A stretch of 64,000 nucleotides of DNA from assembly GCA_000787465.1 (NCBI GenBank), contig JSYX01000013.1:1-64000 (forward strand), written 5' to 3'. The position numbers and the translations under genes are program-made. The stretch comes from Thermomucor indicae-seudaticae (lineage: Eukaryota > Mucoromycota > Mucoromycetes > Mucorales > Lichtheimiaceae). Of the stretch, positions 32,501 through 44,300 are shown one piece after another; position 1 is the stretch's first letter; each line of letters opens with the position of its first letter. The notes under the pieces were generated by a model. The model searched no databases. It was given only the letters and a program-made list of their open reading frames with translations, and had not been told where the DNA came from.

Positions 32501-33043
32501 AAGGTGCAATAAATAGACAGTTTACGCTCATCGTACATGGGAACGAATGAAGGATAGCGAGTCGTCATACGATTGGATGAGATCTGCTTGATATTGCGTG
32601 AGTATGAAACATAGGAGGCTCATCAGTTGGTCTCGGTCGCCACGGACGATGGCATCCGTGGAAATGGGTATTTCAAGTTCTCCAAGGCGCAGCCAGCTTT
32701 GAAGCAATGCATATGCATGACGTATATTACTTTGCATGTGATTTTCTTCGGCTAGTGGTGGGTATCGATGCGCGACCTTGGCTATCAACTTTGACAACAC
32801 TTTGCCATCGCGCAGTTCGTCTAATGTTGCCACAGGCGCTTCGTCATTCAGTTGGTAACTAATCCAGCGTAATAATGTGGATTCTCGCAGATGACGGTGT
32901 TCTGGTGAGACTGCATGCGGAAGCAAAGGATTGAAGTGTAGCGAAAAGCATCGATCGATGGTGGATGGCGTGTGGGTAGTGGCAAAGCGTTTCGTAGTTT
33001 CAACATTTGAGATGGTTGATTCAATGTCGAAATCCGTGGGCAT
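26591..33043 (-). CDS. Giant tandem-CH, coiled-coil/spectrin-like, GAS2-domain cytoskeletal linker
   Basis: Two exons (32537-33043 and 26591-32461) join in phase 0 to 2,125 residues. The first CH domain is at about residues 45-165 (LRESTLLRWISYQLNDEAP, DELRDGKVLSKLIAKVAHRY). The second is at about 178-280 (SILLTWSQLVLVDYI, AWQDGLAFLALLHCHDPD, RAEDAFGVPVLLDP). This tandem is the actin-binding type. A rod of about 1,450 residues follows, almost entirely helical and charged with spectrin-like or coiled-coil heptads. A basic Pro/Ser/Thr-rich stretch leads to a GAS2-related (GAR) domain: VKMVPGEVGKYWFGTV ... LRSRMVMVRVGGGWVELSQFL, which matches the conserved ILRSxxMVRVGGGW core that binds microtubules. 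The tail is Gly/Arg-rich. Actin-binding head, rod and microtubule-binding GAR is the spectraplakin-like order, without plakin repeats or EF-hands. It probably crosslinks actin and microtubules in hyphae. Confidence 0.9.
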
Positions 33044-34426
33044 CCGAGGAATGAATTACAACAGAAAGAAAAAGGAAAAAGAAAATAAGCAAGTGACAAG
33101 GAGAATGGTCTGCTTAGAACAAAGCGTATTGTTCGAAAGGGGAGACCAAAATAAGGGGTTTGTGTTTTGGAGGGGCAAGTTTTAGCGGTGGAAATGCAAC
33201 AGCCAGGATCGAAACAGGAGGACTGTGCGAGAAAAACCAAACAGGCAGAAGGAGAAGCAGGGTAACCAGGTCGTCAATACTCTAAACGTGCATGCATTGG
33301 CCTCCGAACATATAGATGTGGCACAACACTCAAGGCTCCACTACACCAACACGTTCTGCTTGCTCCCGCCACTTCCGAGTATGAAGCCGGGGCATCTTGT
33401 GATACGTTTTTCGGAAAACTTTGTTTTTGAGATGGAGCACCCAAACTTTGTTCAGGAACCGTCTCTGGAAAACACCCACACACAAATAAGGCAGTGCACC
33501 GCTAGAGTTTGCTGCTATTGACACAACTATGCGTTGATGCTGCATGAAAAGATCGGAAAGCGATTTGCTTGTTTGGTTACATCTGCAAACACATTAGTCA
33601 TGTAAAGAAATGCTTACTTACGGAGAGCCATGTGGACTAACCAGCGGCAGGGCAACACGAAGCTCATCGGCAAACGGCATTTACACTGGCATGAAGAGAG
33701 ACGAAAAACAGTGTATTCTTTTTTTAAAGTGCAGTGCGCTCATTTTGAGTTTTGATGACGCACAAATTGATATGCCCATTGTTGGTAATGTACATCAGTC
33801 AAAAACGTAACGCAATCTACACTGCCACGGCGTATGCCCTATTCGCTTCTTGACGATCATAATGGCGCGACTTGTCTTCCCTGATACACCTTGTACTCCA
33901 GTCTTGGCATACCAATGCGCCAAGCGGTCAGACAGTGAGTCAGTTGTACGATATTGGACAACTTGTGCGCGCCACGGTTTACCCTCTGTCAGGGGCATGA
34001 TAGCTCCCATTCATAAGTGAGTTGACTGTGTATGCTCCTACGCAGGATCCCTTCTTCGCCGAAAACACAAGTGAAGTAAACAAGCCTGCGCCTGTAACGA
34101 CCCAAGGATTAGGTTCAATCGGCATTATCTTTGTTCACTACAGAGTTCAGCGCCGTCATAGCCCGTGTCACATGCATTGTGAAATGTAAGTTCGTTCCGT
34201 ATGTTTTCATTCTTCTGATAGACGGTTTGGACCGACACCGAGTAGTAGCATAACTATGCTTGCTTCTCATGTATGATAATCTGTCCTGACCTACTAAACT
34301 TCATGCCCAGAAATTTATGGACGTGTACTGATTAACATGGAAAAAACTGTAGTACGTGCGTGATGTTTATTACTGTATTACATAAGGGGTATTATTGGTA
34401 ATAATTTTTTAATGTCATGAAGCGCT
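33044..34426. other. 1.4-kb intergenic, no assigned gene
   Basis: The right half of the 5' flank of the CH-GAS2 gene and the 3' flank of the arrestin gene meet here. A minus-strand frame at 33795-34010 (RAQVVQYRTTDSLSDRLAHW) looks protein-like but has no partner exons I can place. A run of ATs near 34360-34400 may be the arrestin gene's 3' end. Confidence 0.45.
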
Positions 34427-36140
34427 TCAGCGCATGTACTCTGGAGGAGGTATAGAAGGGATGTTTCCCAAATCGGACGTTGTGTCACCATTGCCCGAAG
34501 CCGTGGTACTAGTGACAAGGTACGGATGTTGAGAAGCCCTCTGCATCTGTTCCGCAAAGGCGTAGTAGCACGGACAAAGAAAAGTATGCGGTGGAATGTA
34601 AGGTTTGTCAACCGGAGGACCCTGCGTCGGAGATGATGGCGTGGACAAAGAGGATATATTGCTAAACTGCACATCTCCTGGTTCATTGGTTTCGGCTACG
34701 TTATCCGATGACGACAGGACCTGACTCGTGTTGTCAATGTCAAAATACGACGGCAACCGGCCAAAATCTTCCTTTAACCGACAGTCGAACACAGTAACTG
34801 GTATTTGGAAAGTGAGCATGTCGCATTGCCGTTTGCCTTTCGTTTTGTCACGACTTCTTGTGATACGTAATTTAGAGAACATCGACTGCCAACTAGGAGC
34901 GTTTCCAGGCGGATACGTAGCGGAATTAGACTGCTCTGCCAAAGACACGACACTGTCGCTGCTATTGCTTCGGCTTATGGCGGGTGTGGATGAGGAAGAA
35001 GAAGGCGAAGGATGTGCGCTGGGGTAAGAAAGGCTCATCTTGACGATAAGATGATGGTAAAACTGGATTTCTGGAAGGTGGGAGGTTGAGTGATGAATAT
35101 TCTTTTCGCAAGTTGGGGTCGTAAACGTCAAACGATGAGCAATCGTATCATGAAGATGGACAGGACGGCGATTGCTGCCTTTCTCGAACAAACCACGGAT
35201 GAGGTGAGTTGTGTCTTGTGGTTCCGCTGTACTATCGGAAACTTCTGTCGAGGCCTTGAACTCTAACGGAAACTTGACCTTGCCGCTCCTTGACGCTCGC
35301 ATCTCTAATTCCTGATAATGATACCTCTCGACAACAAACACCTGCATGCTTTCTACTTGTGCATTTTTGCGGTGAGGCTGAATAATGATTCGAATATGAA
35401 ATGCGTCGCCCGAGGAAAATGCTGCTTGTTCAACGATAATTTGTACATCGGCAGGTGTAACCTTCTTCTCTAATGTTCTCGAAAGGTCTTGAATGGAATT
35501 GTTTGTCAGGAGCGAGTTGGACATGTAGGTCCTAAGCACAAGGACAGTTTCGCATGCACCCCAAGAGTTCAACAACTGTATCCCAGGTCTCGTCACTCGC
35601 GCTTCTACAACATGTCGGACTCGGCCGTGTTGATCCTCGATTGTTTCCACAACAGACTATGCATATAAATACATACACGCGTCATTAAATATTGCAAGCT
35701 ACATGTTGCTACGTTATTAACTTACATTAGGCACGAGAAACATAAAGGGAAAACGGTGTGTCCCAGCTGGCAGCTGAACAACATCCTTGTCTCTCTCCTC
35801 TTTATTCAACGACGGTTGTAGAATTTGCACTGTTTTCTCACCCAATGACTTTTCAGCTGTTAGCCGTGTGCCGCGATCACCGATGCCTTTTGGTAGGAAA
35901 TATGTTTAATACTTAGCAACGACCAAGCGAGAAACAAATGTATTTACCTTCCGGCCAGTAAGTCGTTGCCGTCGACTTTAGAGTAACCGAGACACTGGAG
36001 ATCTTGGTAGGCCTTGGTAACGAAAGCACGACATTGCCGGAGAATACAGTATGAGCATCTTCATCGGGTGGACCTCGCAAAATGACAGGCTTCAAGGGAT
36101 CAAAGCTCACATGAGGTTGAGTGATCCTGATGAGGTTCAT
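34427..36140 (-). CDS. Arrestin-related trafficking adaptor (ART/alpha-arrestin)
   Basis: Alpha-arrestins recruit Rsp5/Nedd4 ubiquitin ligases to membrane cargo for endocytosis. Exons 35948-36140, 35726-35886 and 34427-35656 close in phase to 527 residues. The arrestin-N fold begins ITQPHVSFDPLKPVILRG, then VFSGNVVLSLPRPTKISSVS, and continues QLPAGTHRFPFMFLVPNS. The arrestin-C half starts near VTPADVQIIVEQAAFSSGDA. A Ser-rich insert sits in the C-terminal third. The last residues are IPPPEYMR, a PPxY motif that is the expected WW-domain docking site for the ligase. It is shorter than yeast Rod1/Rog3. No membrane segment is present. Cargo cannot be told from sequence. Confidence 0.9.
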
Positions 36141-39100
36141 TGCGAACCGCCACGCTTTTGCTTTTCAATGACTTTGCGGGTTTTGCGGTTTTTTCGTTTA
36201 TAAAAGGGAAGCAAACAAACACCAGATGCAAGTTTCTTTTTCGGATTTTTTCATGGCGGATCCATTTTTGTGGACCCGAGCGTTCGGTCGATCGGTTGGA
36301 ATGTACACGTGCCAAAAATTTTTGATTGACAGGCGGCCGTGCGTGGGAAAACCATGCGTTTTGCCCAAAAAGGCTCAGGCACACCACTTTCCTTAAACAA
36401 TTACCACTTGTTCTTGAGCATTTGTGTTATAAACCTACTTGTGTCGATTATTTATGTACTTTTCGTAACTAATAGAGCTATGGCTTTGGAGGCTTTGAAG
36501 CTGATATCGGTTGAACAGACATGCTGGTGAGAAGAAGGAAGGGATGACAATAATACCATATCGAAATTGACTTTGCGCTGAACTCTGATATATCTTGTAA
36601 GTCAGTTTCAAATCAAGATCATTAATAAATAAGAGGATGACTTAGACCGCCGGCATTTCCTTTGATACCAGAAGGCAACTCCAAAGACGATCTATACCTT
36701 TCGCAGCGTCGCACGCGTACAGTGATACCCAGTAGGGCATTTATATGCCACTGGGTTAATTCGGAGTGCATGTGTTGGATTTTCATCGTCATGTCGTGTA
36801 CATATGAGCACTGCGGAAACGCTGCACACATTGTTAAGGCTTGCCAAACAAAGCTATGAAAGAGACAATTCTGATCTTTGTCATGGCCTATCTTTGCTAT
36901 AAGTACAGCATTTGTCGTCTTAATTTACGTTAACTGAATTTTCTTGCACACCGTCAGAACGCAAATGTTGGATTGCACTGAAAGTGAATGAACTTGCTGG
37001 CTCATACAGCGATCACGAAGCAGAAGATGTTCTTTTTGTGCAGAGACCTTTTACGCTGATACTTCCTTGATTAGAATGTGGCATCTTTGGGCAGAGCATT
37101 GCTGTATTGAAAGGTTAATTTGGCGGGAATGGGCCTAGAACTCGCATGTGGCAATATTTGGGCGTTTCAGCCAAAGGGTATGCAAACAAAAAAAAACATA
37201 AATATACTACTGCTATTTTCTATTCCTTGTTACCGGTATCATCATTGTTGCTTAGCCTGGCTCTTTGACGCCATCCATTGAGTTTACTTTATGCAAGCTA
37301 AAGATTATTTCAATGTTAGCAGGGATGCCCCATCTCCGGGCTTCTCCTAGAGATGTTGATCCCTTGGTTATCAAATAGTATATGGATCGTGCATAAATCG
37401 TCTAATGGAAAAATTTCCAAGTCAACCGATATTTAGCTTATCGCTACAGTAAACAATGTGTACATCATTTCGTTTTTTTCCATAGTGACCTGCAAACGGC
37501 AAGTGCTATCTCAAGTTTCCTTTTGCGAGGGCCTTTTTTACTTAAGAATATGACTGTCCCTTTTTAACTGGGCCTTTTATTCTGCGGGTATGTGCAGATT
37601 TCTTCTTTTGTGCCAGACAGGAAACCCCTTCTCTCGAAAATGGCTCATCTCGTGATTGGCCGCAAAATTAATGGCACAAGGGATAAGCGCCACCTATCAG
37701 CTGAAAAATTTGCGGGACATTTCGGAAGATCATGAGATAACCTTATGCATACCGGAAAAATTATAAAAAGCTCGCCTTTTGACAGACCATTTGCCACGCA
37801 TCTCTTCCTCCCTTTTCGCAAAACTTTCAACAATTTTGAACTCTTGATCATATCGTTGACTATCGTATCTGTGCCATATCTTGTTGCCGTATCTCAAACT
37901 GGTCTGTGCTACTAGGAACCCGTCACAGCGCTCGAAATCCTTGGGACTGCGGCGACTTTTACCTCTATGGCTGGTTCTCCTATATTGGCCTGCTTCCAGT
38001 CCGTTCGTATTGGCGTATGTTTGACCGTTGCTCACTTTCTCTGACGTAAACTTTTGCGGATATTTTCGTAGTTGGCGGCCGTGACTTATCAGGCTTTCGG
38101 CACTCTTATCCCGTTGTGAATCATCGGTACAAACCTTATCACTTATGTTATGGTCCCTTTCTCGGTGTTAGGTCTGGCTGCTTCCTCTTCCCTTATTGGT
38201 TGGCTTGGTCCCTTGGCTGCTGATGCTCTTTACGCCAGCAACTCCTGAAGAAACCTGCAGACTGCCGATTCCCCCTTTCCTGTGACCGGAATTCCCGGGA
38301 TGGAGTCAATAAAAAAGGGGTAAGGAGCGCTGATGCGTGGCCCACCTCACGTTGTTCTGCTGAGCAATAGTGGGGCCCCATACGGCGCTTGCGAACGCGA
38401 TTATGCGTCTTTGGATGAGTGGCTGGCGGGTAAGGAGCATCCGGTCATGTGGTGTGGTCCCTCGTGTTCCCCTGTTTGGTCTCCTCTTTGGAAACTTTCA
38501 AGGACCCACAGAGGCCGAGAACCCAGTTTCTCAGGCTGTCCCTTGTAGCCATGCCACCTTGCCTGCGGGAGATACAAGAATGGACGCTCAAGGCTGAATT
38601 GGCAACCCTTGAAGGCAGAAGAAGTTGAGAACACTGGGTGATCTTAGGACCCAAACAGAAGACGCAAGTAAAACAGTACGCACCCAGATCTTTTTCCCCA
38701 CGGTCTTGGGGTTTCTAGAGGCGTTTTTGTAATATCTCGGTGTGATCATGCAGAGATGAAGGACTAGAAGTTGCATATGGAGACAGAAGAGGTCATGCAT
38801 CGATGCAAAGTCCATCGGCTATGACACAAAGTGATCCTACCAAAAGGTATAAACGAGATCATGTTGCTGCTGTGCACCGAAAGCCTTCAATGCGTTTCGG
38901 TGGTACAGGAGGCAAATTGCTTTCTTCAGAGCCTCTCCGGGAGTACCTTCCAGGAGTAAGTCATATGCTTCTAAAATGGCAAACGAGAAGCAAGTATTTG
39001 ATATGCTGCATACGTGCTGCTGAACGTGTCGACTGAAAGCCAATTTCAGCAAATGACAAGCAGGTAGTGCACCGCAACAACGTCGGATCACATGCTAATT

Positions 39101-39359
39101 AGTCGCGATATTGATTATATTTACAGTTGGTGCAAAACGTATCCTAAATAGCGCAAAAGTGAAATGAAGGCACCACACTTTGATTTATGCGCTTGGCACG
39201 TACTGTTGTTACTAGAACTCCTCTTCAGTAAGTGCGTCCGATTTAAAGCAATGTCTGGAGATTGTGCGGCAAGCCGAAAGCAGTCATATGATTCGAAATT
39301 TTGCATGAGCTTCAAAAAAGAACTCGGCCTTCAAAGTTCAGGACGCATACGATACAGGA
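36141..39359. other. 3.2-kb gene-poor stretch with an orphan minus-strand frame
   Basis: No family member is recognised. The 36.14-36.4 kb part is the arrestin promoter. The strongest coding-like signal is a minus-strand frame open from about 38172 down to 37730, over 140 codons with no in-frame stop. It is polar and basic: SAESLISHGRQLRKYPQKF, then RTSHRGKSRRSPKDFERCD and ESFAKREEEMRGKWSVKRR. It has no obvious start and could be a gag-like or other transposon remnant. Between 38193 and 38654 the minus strand has further open pieces in changing frames (QARWHGYKGQPEKLG). The rest shows only short frames. Confidence 0.4.
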
Positions 39360-40473
39360 ATGCCACTCATTGTACTTACGGGGTACCCTTGCAGCGGCAA
39401 AACGCAACGAGCAAAAGAGATTGAGCAATACCTGCTGGACCGCTTAAAAAATGAAAACAAGTCCATGCGCATCCACATTATCAACGATGAATCACTAAAC
39501 ATCAGCAAAGATGCCTATAAAGGTTACTAACAGCACCTGCAACACTGATGCATAAGCACGCATTGACATTCCCCATTTTCTAGACGCACGTGAAGAAAAG
39601 AAAGCACGCGGCGCGATGCTGTCAGCTGTGGAACGACTGCTTTCGAGGGAAGACATTGTGATTGCCGATGGCATGAACTATATCAAAGGATTCCGCTACC
39701 AATTATATTGCGTTGCCCGAGCCATCAGCACACCGCATTGCGTGGTATAGTCTAGAGCGCTTATAGGCACGATAGGATATGCTGATGGTCGAGGGCAATG
39801 ACAGGTACATGCAGGAACACCGGTTGCCATTGCAAAGGAGTGGAACGAAAAGCGGGGAGCTGCGGGCTATGAGCAGACGGTGTAGGTAAAAAAGGAGGAG
39901 ATTTTTTTAAAGTGGCATGATTGAACAAGAGCAGCTGACCGACGCTGTTGATCATAAGCATGGATGAGCTGATAACACGATATGAGGAGCCTGAAGCACG
40001 AAACCGGTGGGATTCTCCATTATTCACAGTGATTTATGATGACCTCGCCGTTCCTGGTGACAAAATATGGGACGCAGTTATTCTGAGGAAACCTCCACCA
40101 CCCAACATGTCAACCATCTCGGTAAGATAGGAGTTGTTCATGCTGTGATGGGCATATCTGTATCTTAACGAGATTTCTCCTTCTTCCACAGAAACCCGTT
40201 TCGGATACCAATTATGTGTATGAACTGGATAGAGTGACATTGGAAGTCATCAATGCCTTTGTAGAGGGACAAAAGGAGTACGGTGTTGGTGGTCTTCCGA
40301 TGGCTGTGCCTGGGGCTTCACAGAAAGTAATCAATCCGTCGCGGACGGTGACCTTGTCCGAGCTTCGACGGTTACGAAAACAGTTTGTGTCGATAAACAA
40401 GATGCGAACAACTCTAGATACAAGTCGTCTTGCGGATCTCTTTATAGATTATCTGAATACAAATTTGGCATAA
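39360..40473 (+). CDS. KTI12: Kti12, Elongator-associated P-loop protein
   Basis: Kti12 is an ATPase that associates with Elongator and is needed for wobble-uridine (mcm5/ncm5) modification of tRNA. Exons 39360-39522, 39584-39744, 39805-39881, 39959-40121 and 40192-40473 close in phase to 281 residues, the normal length. The start is MPLIVLTGYPCSGKTQRAKE, where GYPCSGKT is the P-loop. Next come HIINDESL, RGAMLSAVERLLSREDIVIADGMNYIKGFRYQLYC (broken here only by an intron), HAGTPVAIAKEWN, then ELITRYEEPEARNRWDSPLF, the most conserved Kti12 block. The C-terminal half is the helical tRNA-binding domain. It resembles the tRNA kinase PSTK, but the RYEEP and RWDSPLF motifs favour Kti12. Confidence 0.95.
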
Positions 40474-40863
40474 GAAGAAAAGTCTTACCCTTTCGGACAG
40501 TATGAGAGAGACAGTCAAGAATCCAGTATTATCATTGCATTTCTCTGGTTATTCGCTAAAGATGGACGGAATATTACGTAGTCGATAGAACAAAGACATG
40601 CGCTTTAAATCAAACTAAATAAATGTACGTAACCCATGTGACATAATGTTGATAAAGAAGAAAGCCAAGTTCATCGAACAATGACTTTTACTGCGTTATC
40701 GCTGCGGGAGCGAGTGGATGTAGACACATAGCGGAGCTTTTGAAATGAAGGAAAGGAAAGAAGTGGAAAAAACGAATCTGATATCTGATTGGGCGAAGAT
40801 CAGCTTTACTAAGCTTTAAAGCCCAGTTAGCGCGCATGTCCCCGAAATTTTGATTTTTCACGG
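40474..40863. other. Intergenic between KTI12 and peroxiredoxin
   Basis: This is the KTI12 3' flank and the peroxiredoxin upstream region. No coding signal is seen. Confidence 0.55.
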
Positions 40864-40873
40864 TATATAAAAG
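40864..40873 (+). promoter_or_regulatory. TATA box of the peroxiredoxin gene
   Basis: TATATAAAAG lies 51 bp upstream of the ATG at 40924. A CT-rich tract (TCTCTCTCTTTCTCTC) runs almost to the ATG. This is typical of a strongly expressed fungal gene. Confidence 0.65.
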
Positions 40874-40923
40874 GCCGGGGTTTCTCGTGTTCAGTTGGTA
40901 TCTCTCTCTTTCTCTCTAAAAAA

Positions 40924-41711
40924 ATGGGTAAGTGCGGGAAAGACGGCTAAAGTCCAGGTTTGTGCCTGACTGACTTGCGTCCTGTAGTCGCTCAAGTTCA
41001 AAAGCCTGCTCCCGAGTTCACCCTCCCTGCTGTTGTCGACGGTGAGTTCAAGGATATCTCCTTGAAGGACTACCGCGGCAAGTACGTTGTCCTCTTCTGG
41101 TACCCCATGGACTTCACGTTCGTCTGCCCCACCGAAATCCTTGCCTTCTCTGACCGTGTCAAGGAATTCGAGGCTTTGGACACTGTTGTCCTTGCTGCTT
41201 CCACCGACTCTGGTATGTTTTGTTTGTCCGACAGGTTGGACGCGTCAGCCAGTTCCTGATTGCTCACTTGCGTTCTTTGTTGACAGAATTCTCTCACTTG
41301 GCTTGGATCAACACTCCTCGCAAGCAGGGTGGTCTTGGTGAAATGAAGATCCCTATCCTTGCTGACAAGACCAAGAACGTCGCTCGTGAATACGGTGTCC
41401 TTATTGAAGAAGCCGGTGTCGCTCTTCGTGGTACGTATTTGTAATCGCTTTTTTGCCTCTTTCTTTAGATCTCGTCCTCTAAATTCCAAAGTATAGGTCT
41501 TTTCATCATTGACCCCAACGGTACTGTTCGCCAGATCACTATCAACGACCTTCCTGTCGGCCGCAACGTTGATGAAGTCCTTCGTCTCATTGAAGCCTTC
41601 AAGTTCACTGATGTCCACGGTGAAGTTTGCCCTGCCAACTGGCAGAAGGGCAGTGCCACCATTAAGCCTGACCCCAAGAAGTCCTTGGAATACTTCGAAT
41701 CTGCCAACTAA
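40924..41711 (+). CDS. Typical 2-Cys peroxiredoxin (Tsa1-like)
   Basis: The enzyme reduces hydrogen peroxide with electrons from thioredoxin and can also act as a chaperone. Exons 40924-40927, 40988-41212, 41287-41430 and 41497-41711 give 195 residues, the length of yeast Tsa1. The first coding exon is only ATG plus one base. [15 protein letters not shown] carries the peroxidatic Cys, and [11 protein letters not shown] carries the resolving Cys. [13 protein letters not shown] contains the GGLG element, and a short C-terminal helix ends EYFESAN, the YF-type tail linked to sensitivity to overoxidation. No targeting peptide is seen, so it is cytosolic. Codon use is strongly biased to C-ending codons compared with the neighbours, which fits high expression. 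Confidence 0.97.
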
Positions 41712-43598
41712 ACAAATCTTGGTTTGCGAACCCCTCCTTGTTGTATCATAAAAAAAGAAACCAAAAGCGTTTGTATTATAAAGTAAACTAAGGGCTTTTA
41801 CAGTCCACATGAGCCATTTTCTTTGCGACGTGTTGTGCGATTTGACATGGCTGCCTAGCCTTAACCATCTACTTCAGTGGGAAGACCGTGCGATTTCGAT
41901 ACACATCCGATGTCCAGAAAATTCTTTGACGCTTTTGGACCGACGAAAGTAACATCTTCACTGTCATCATGTCTTTTTGATACTGTGTAGTTCACTGTAC
42001 CAAGACAAGTTGGAAAGATACCCGATGCGTAAGGATATGAAAGTAATAGATCATACGGAAGTAGTCAAAGGGTCTATAGTGTGTTTGCTAGCACAAACCG
42101 AAGGGTATGTGCCTGCTGCATAATCAATAATACTCTCCGAACCTAGCAAAACGTGCATCAGTATGACATAGGCTGCCAGTTGTGTTGACACTCTTGGCAT
42201 ATGCAGCCAAAGCGTCTTGACATAGCGGCAAGAGCACATTTTATGCCTGCCACAACGGTGGATCTGAACTTCAATACTAGATTAATCCTTCTTGAACAGT
42301 TCGACACATATATTTAAAGGAAAAGAAGCATCGCGCCAGACCGTTTCCCATAGATGATGAGAAGATGATCCGGGCCACATCCGGCACTGTCATTAGCGGT
42401 ACTTCCAGCAGCAGCAAGCACATATACATTTGTATGTGATAAGCTCCAATGAAGGGACCCCGTTTAATCTTAATGAGCCAACTATTGTGTGCTAGACTAG
42501 GGTCGGGAATCCACCGTATTCTTTCAACAGCTTATGAACATGGAACGTACAGAAGACGGCGAGCAAGAAACAGCCAAGTTAGAATTCTTTACCTAAGCTC
42601 TAATGGAACCGAACCAAAACGAAGCAAACGGAGGCAGAGACAGCGGCTATTTTATTCCGTGAACTTGACACTGAATCACCAATAACACGATCGGCTGGAG
42701 CGCGACGACGAATACTTTCATGCTCACATGACGGAATTACAACAGACCGCGGCGCAACAAGGTAAGACTCCACAAGGGGCGGAGGCCAAAATATTACTAG
42801 CCCCATATCCGAGAGTGAGATGCGATATTAGAATATTTCGTCAACTTGAATCTAGAGGACTGGGATCGAGGCCTGTATAAGCTCAACAAAGCGTCGACTG
42901 GACTTAGCGCTCAGCGCCTCGGCAACACTAGAATCCTGGGCATCGATAACGGTACGTAAGACGAATAGAAACGAAGGATCAGTTAACTGACAACTACTGT
43001 ATATGCATTAGATCAATGGTTACAGCTGTACACGACGAGAAGCGCACATTCCCGTATTCATAGAGAATACCAGCAAGTATAAAAACAGCGATGAGTGCAC
43101 AGAATCCACAATCTAAGCTATGTGCTCCAAATCAGCATCCTTGCCTTTAAAGGAAGGACTTATCTTGCATCAACTTAAACGTTCGAGTCAATAAGGCAGT
43201 CAGAGACACATTGGCAGGTGCAAGAAAGCGGAACCAAAGCGCCGATGCAGAGCGTACCAAAGTCAGTAGCGACTCTTTCTGAAGAAATTCACCCTTCGTT
43301 CTCTGTGTGACAAGATGGCGCGATTCATCCCGCTTCAATTCTTTGGACGCAAAGTTTAATCTGCGTAGAGCTTGATGCCTCCTCATCCCACAAGCACAGT
43401 TCAACTCGACACTCTCCGTTTCATCTTTAGTTTGTAACCCTCGCTAGTTGGTTCTTCGTCATCATGAGGAAACCCCAGTAAGCATATATAAATCACGTTC
43501 GTGAAAGGTCAAATCGACTCTTTTAAACAATTGTCAAGAATATACAAGATCCATGGCTAGTCGACAGCTGCAGTGTGACAACTCTGTTGTTTTTGGTC
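41712..43598. other. 1.9-kb stretch, coding-like fragments, no assigned gene
   Basis: Plus-strand pieces about 42530-42960 look coding but in changing frames: EAETAAILFRELDTESPIT, then RLERDDEYFHAHMTELQQTA, then FVNLNLEDWDRGLYKLNKAS followed by GTACGT. They could be exons of an unknown protein. A minus-strand frame at about 43147-43386 (MRRHQALRRLNFASKELKRDE ... ASALWFRFLAPANVSL) is also protein-like, about 79 residues. I could not name either or join exons with confidence. Confidence 0.4.
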
Positions 43599-44300
43599 TT
43601 AGTTGATCTTTCTGCGGAAGGACGAACCTAGAAAATCATGACGGATTACGCTCAGCGTACCAATTGACAAACCGCAGGCAACCTCAAAGAAAACTTACCC
43701 TCGGTCAAGCGAGCTTTACCACCGGTGGGCTGGCACAGAACCGTACCGCAGGATGAGCAGAGAACAACGGTCTGGGCGTGGCTGAAGACAGTGCTAATGT
43801 TCAAGCAGCCTAAACAGCAAAATCCATTAGCTCAAGTTCAACTATAGCCCAGAAAGACGTTCTTCAAAACGTACCAGGGCACTTGACATCCATAAAGTAG
43901 GAGTTGGGAGACTGAACGAGTCTCTTGAGCTTGTGGGAGCGCTTTTCGTGCTCAACAGAAGGGTTGAGAAGGTCGACAGCCAACTAAACAAGAACCGATT
44001 AGTATTGCTTATACGAAATCTCACAAGTTCCCGCTCCTTTCCGCCAATTCGCTGTTGTTCTCTCCAATTTCTGCGTCTGTAATCGCAAATAAACCATAGT
44101 AAATGTAGTCCCGTGCATATTCCGAATGCCATGCAAAATTGACTGTCCCCTACTGATCAAGCATTTTTCGTATATCTGCAAGTCTCCGCATCTATCCATC
44201 CGTTCCGTCGTAAAGTCCATCCATCCATCCATTCCCTCCACGTTCCACTATAGCGCCCTTTCCAACGAAAACACGGGTAGACAAGACTACTTACAGGCAT
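43599..44300 (-). CDS. RPS27: 40S ribosomal protein eS27
   Basis: This is a component of the small ribosomal subunit. Exons 44295-44300, 43875-43983, 43699-43809 and 43599-43627 close in phase to 84 residues. The first coding exon is ATGCCT only, followed by a 311-bp intron, which is long for this window. The sequence reads [17 protein letters not shown], then [49 protein letters not shown] and a final SSFRRKIN. The two CxxC pairs form the zinc ribbon. Family identity is complete along the whole length. Confidence 0.97.
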
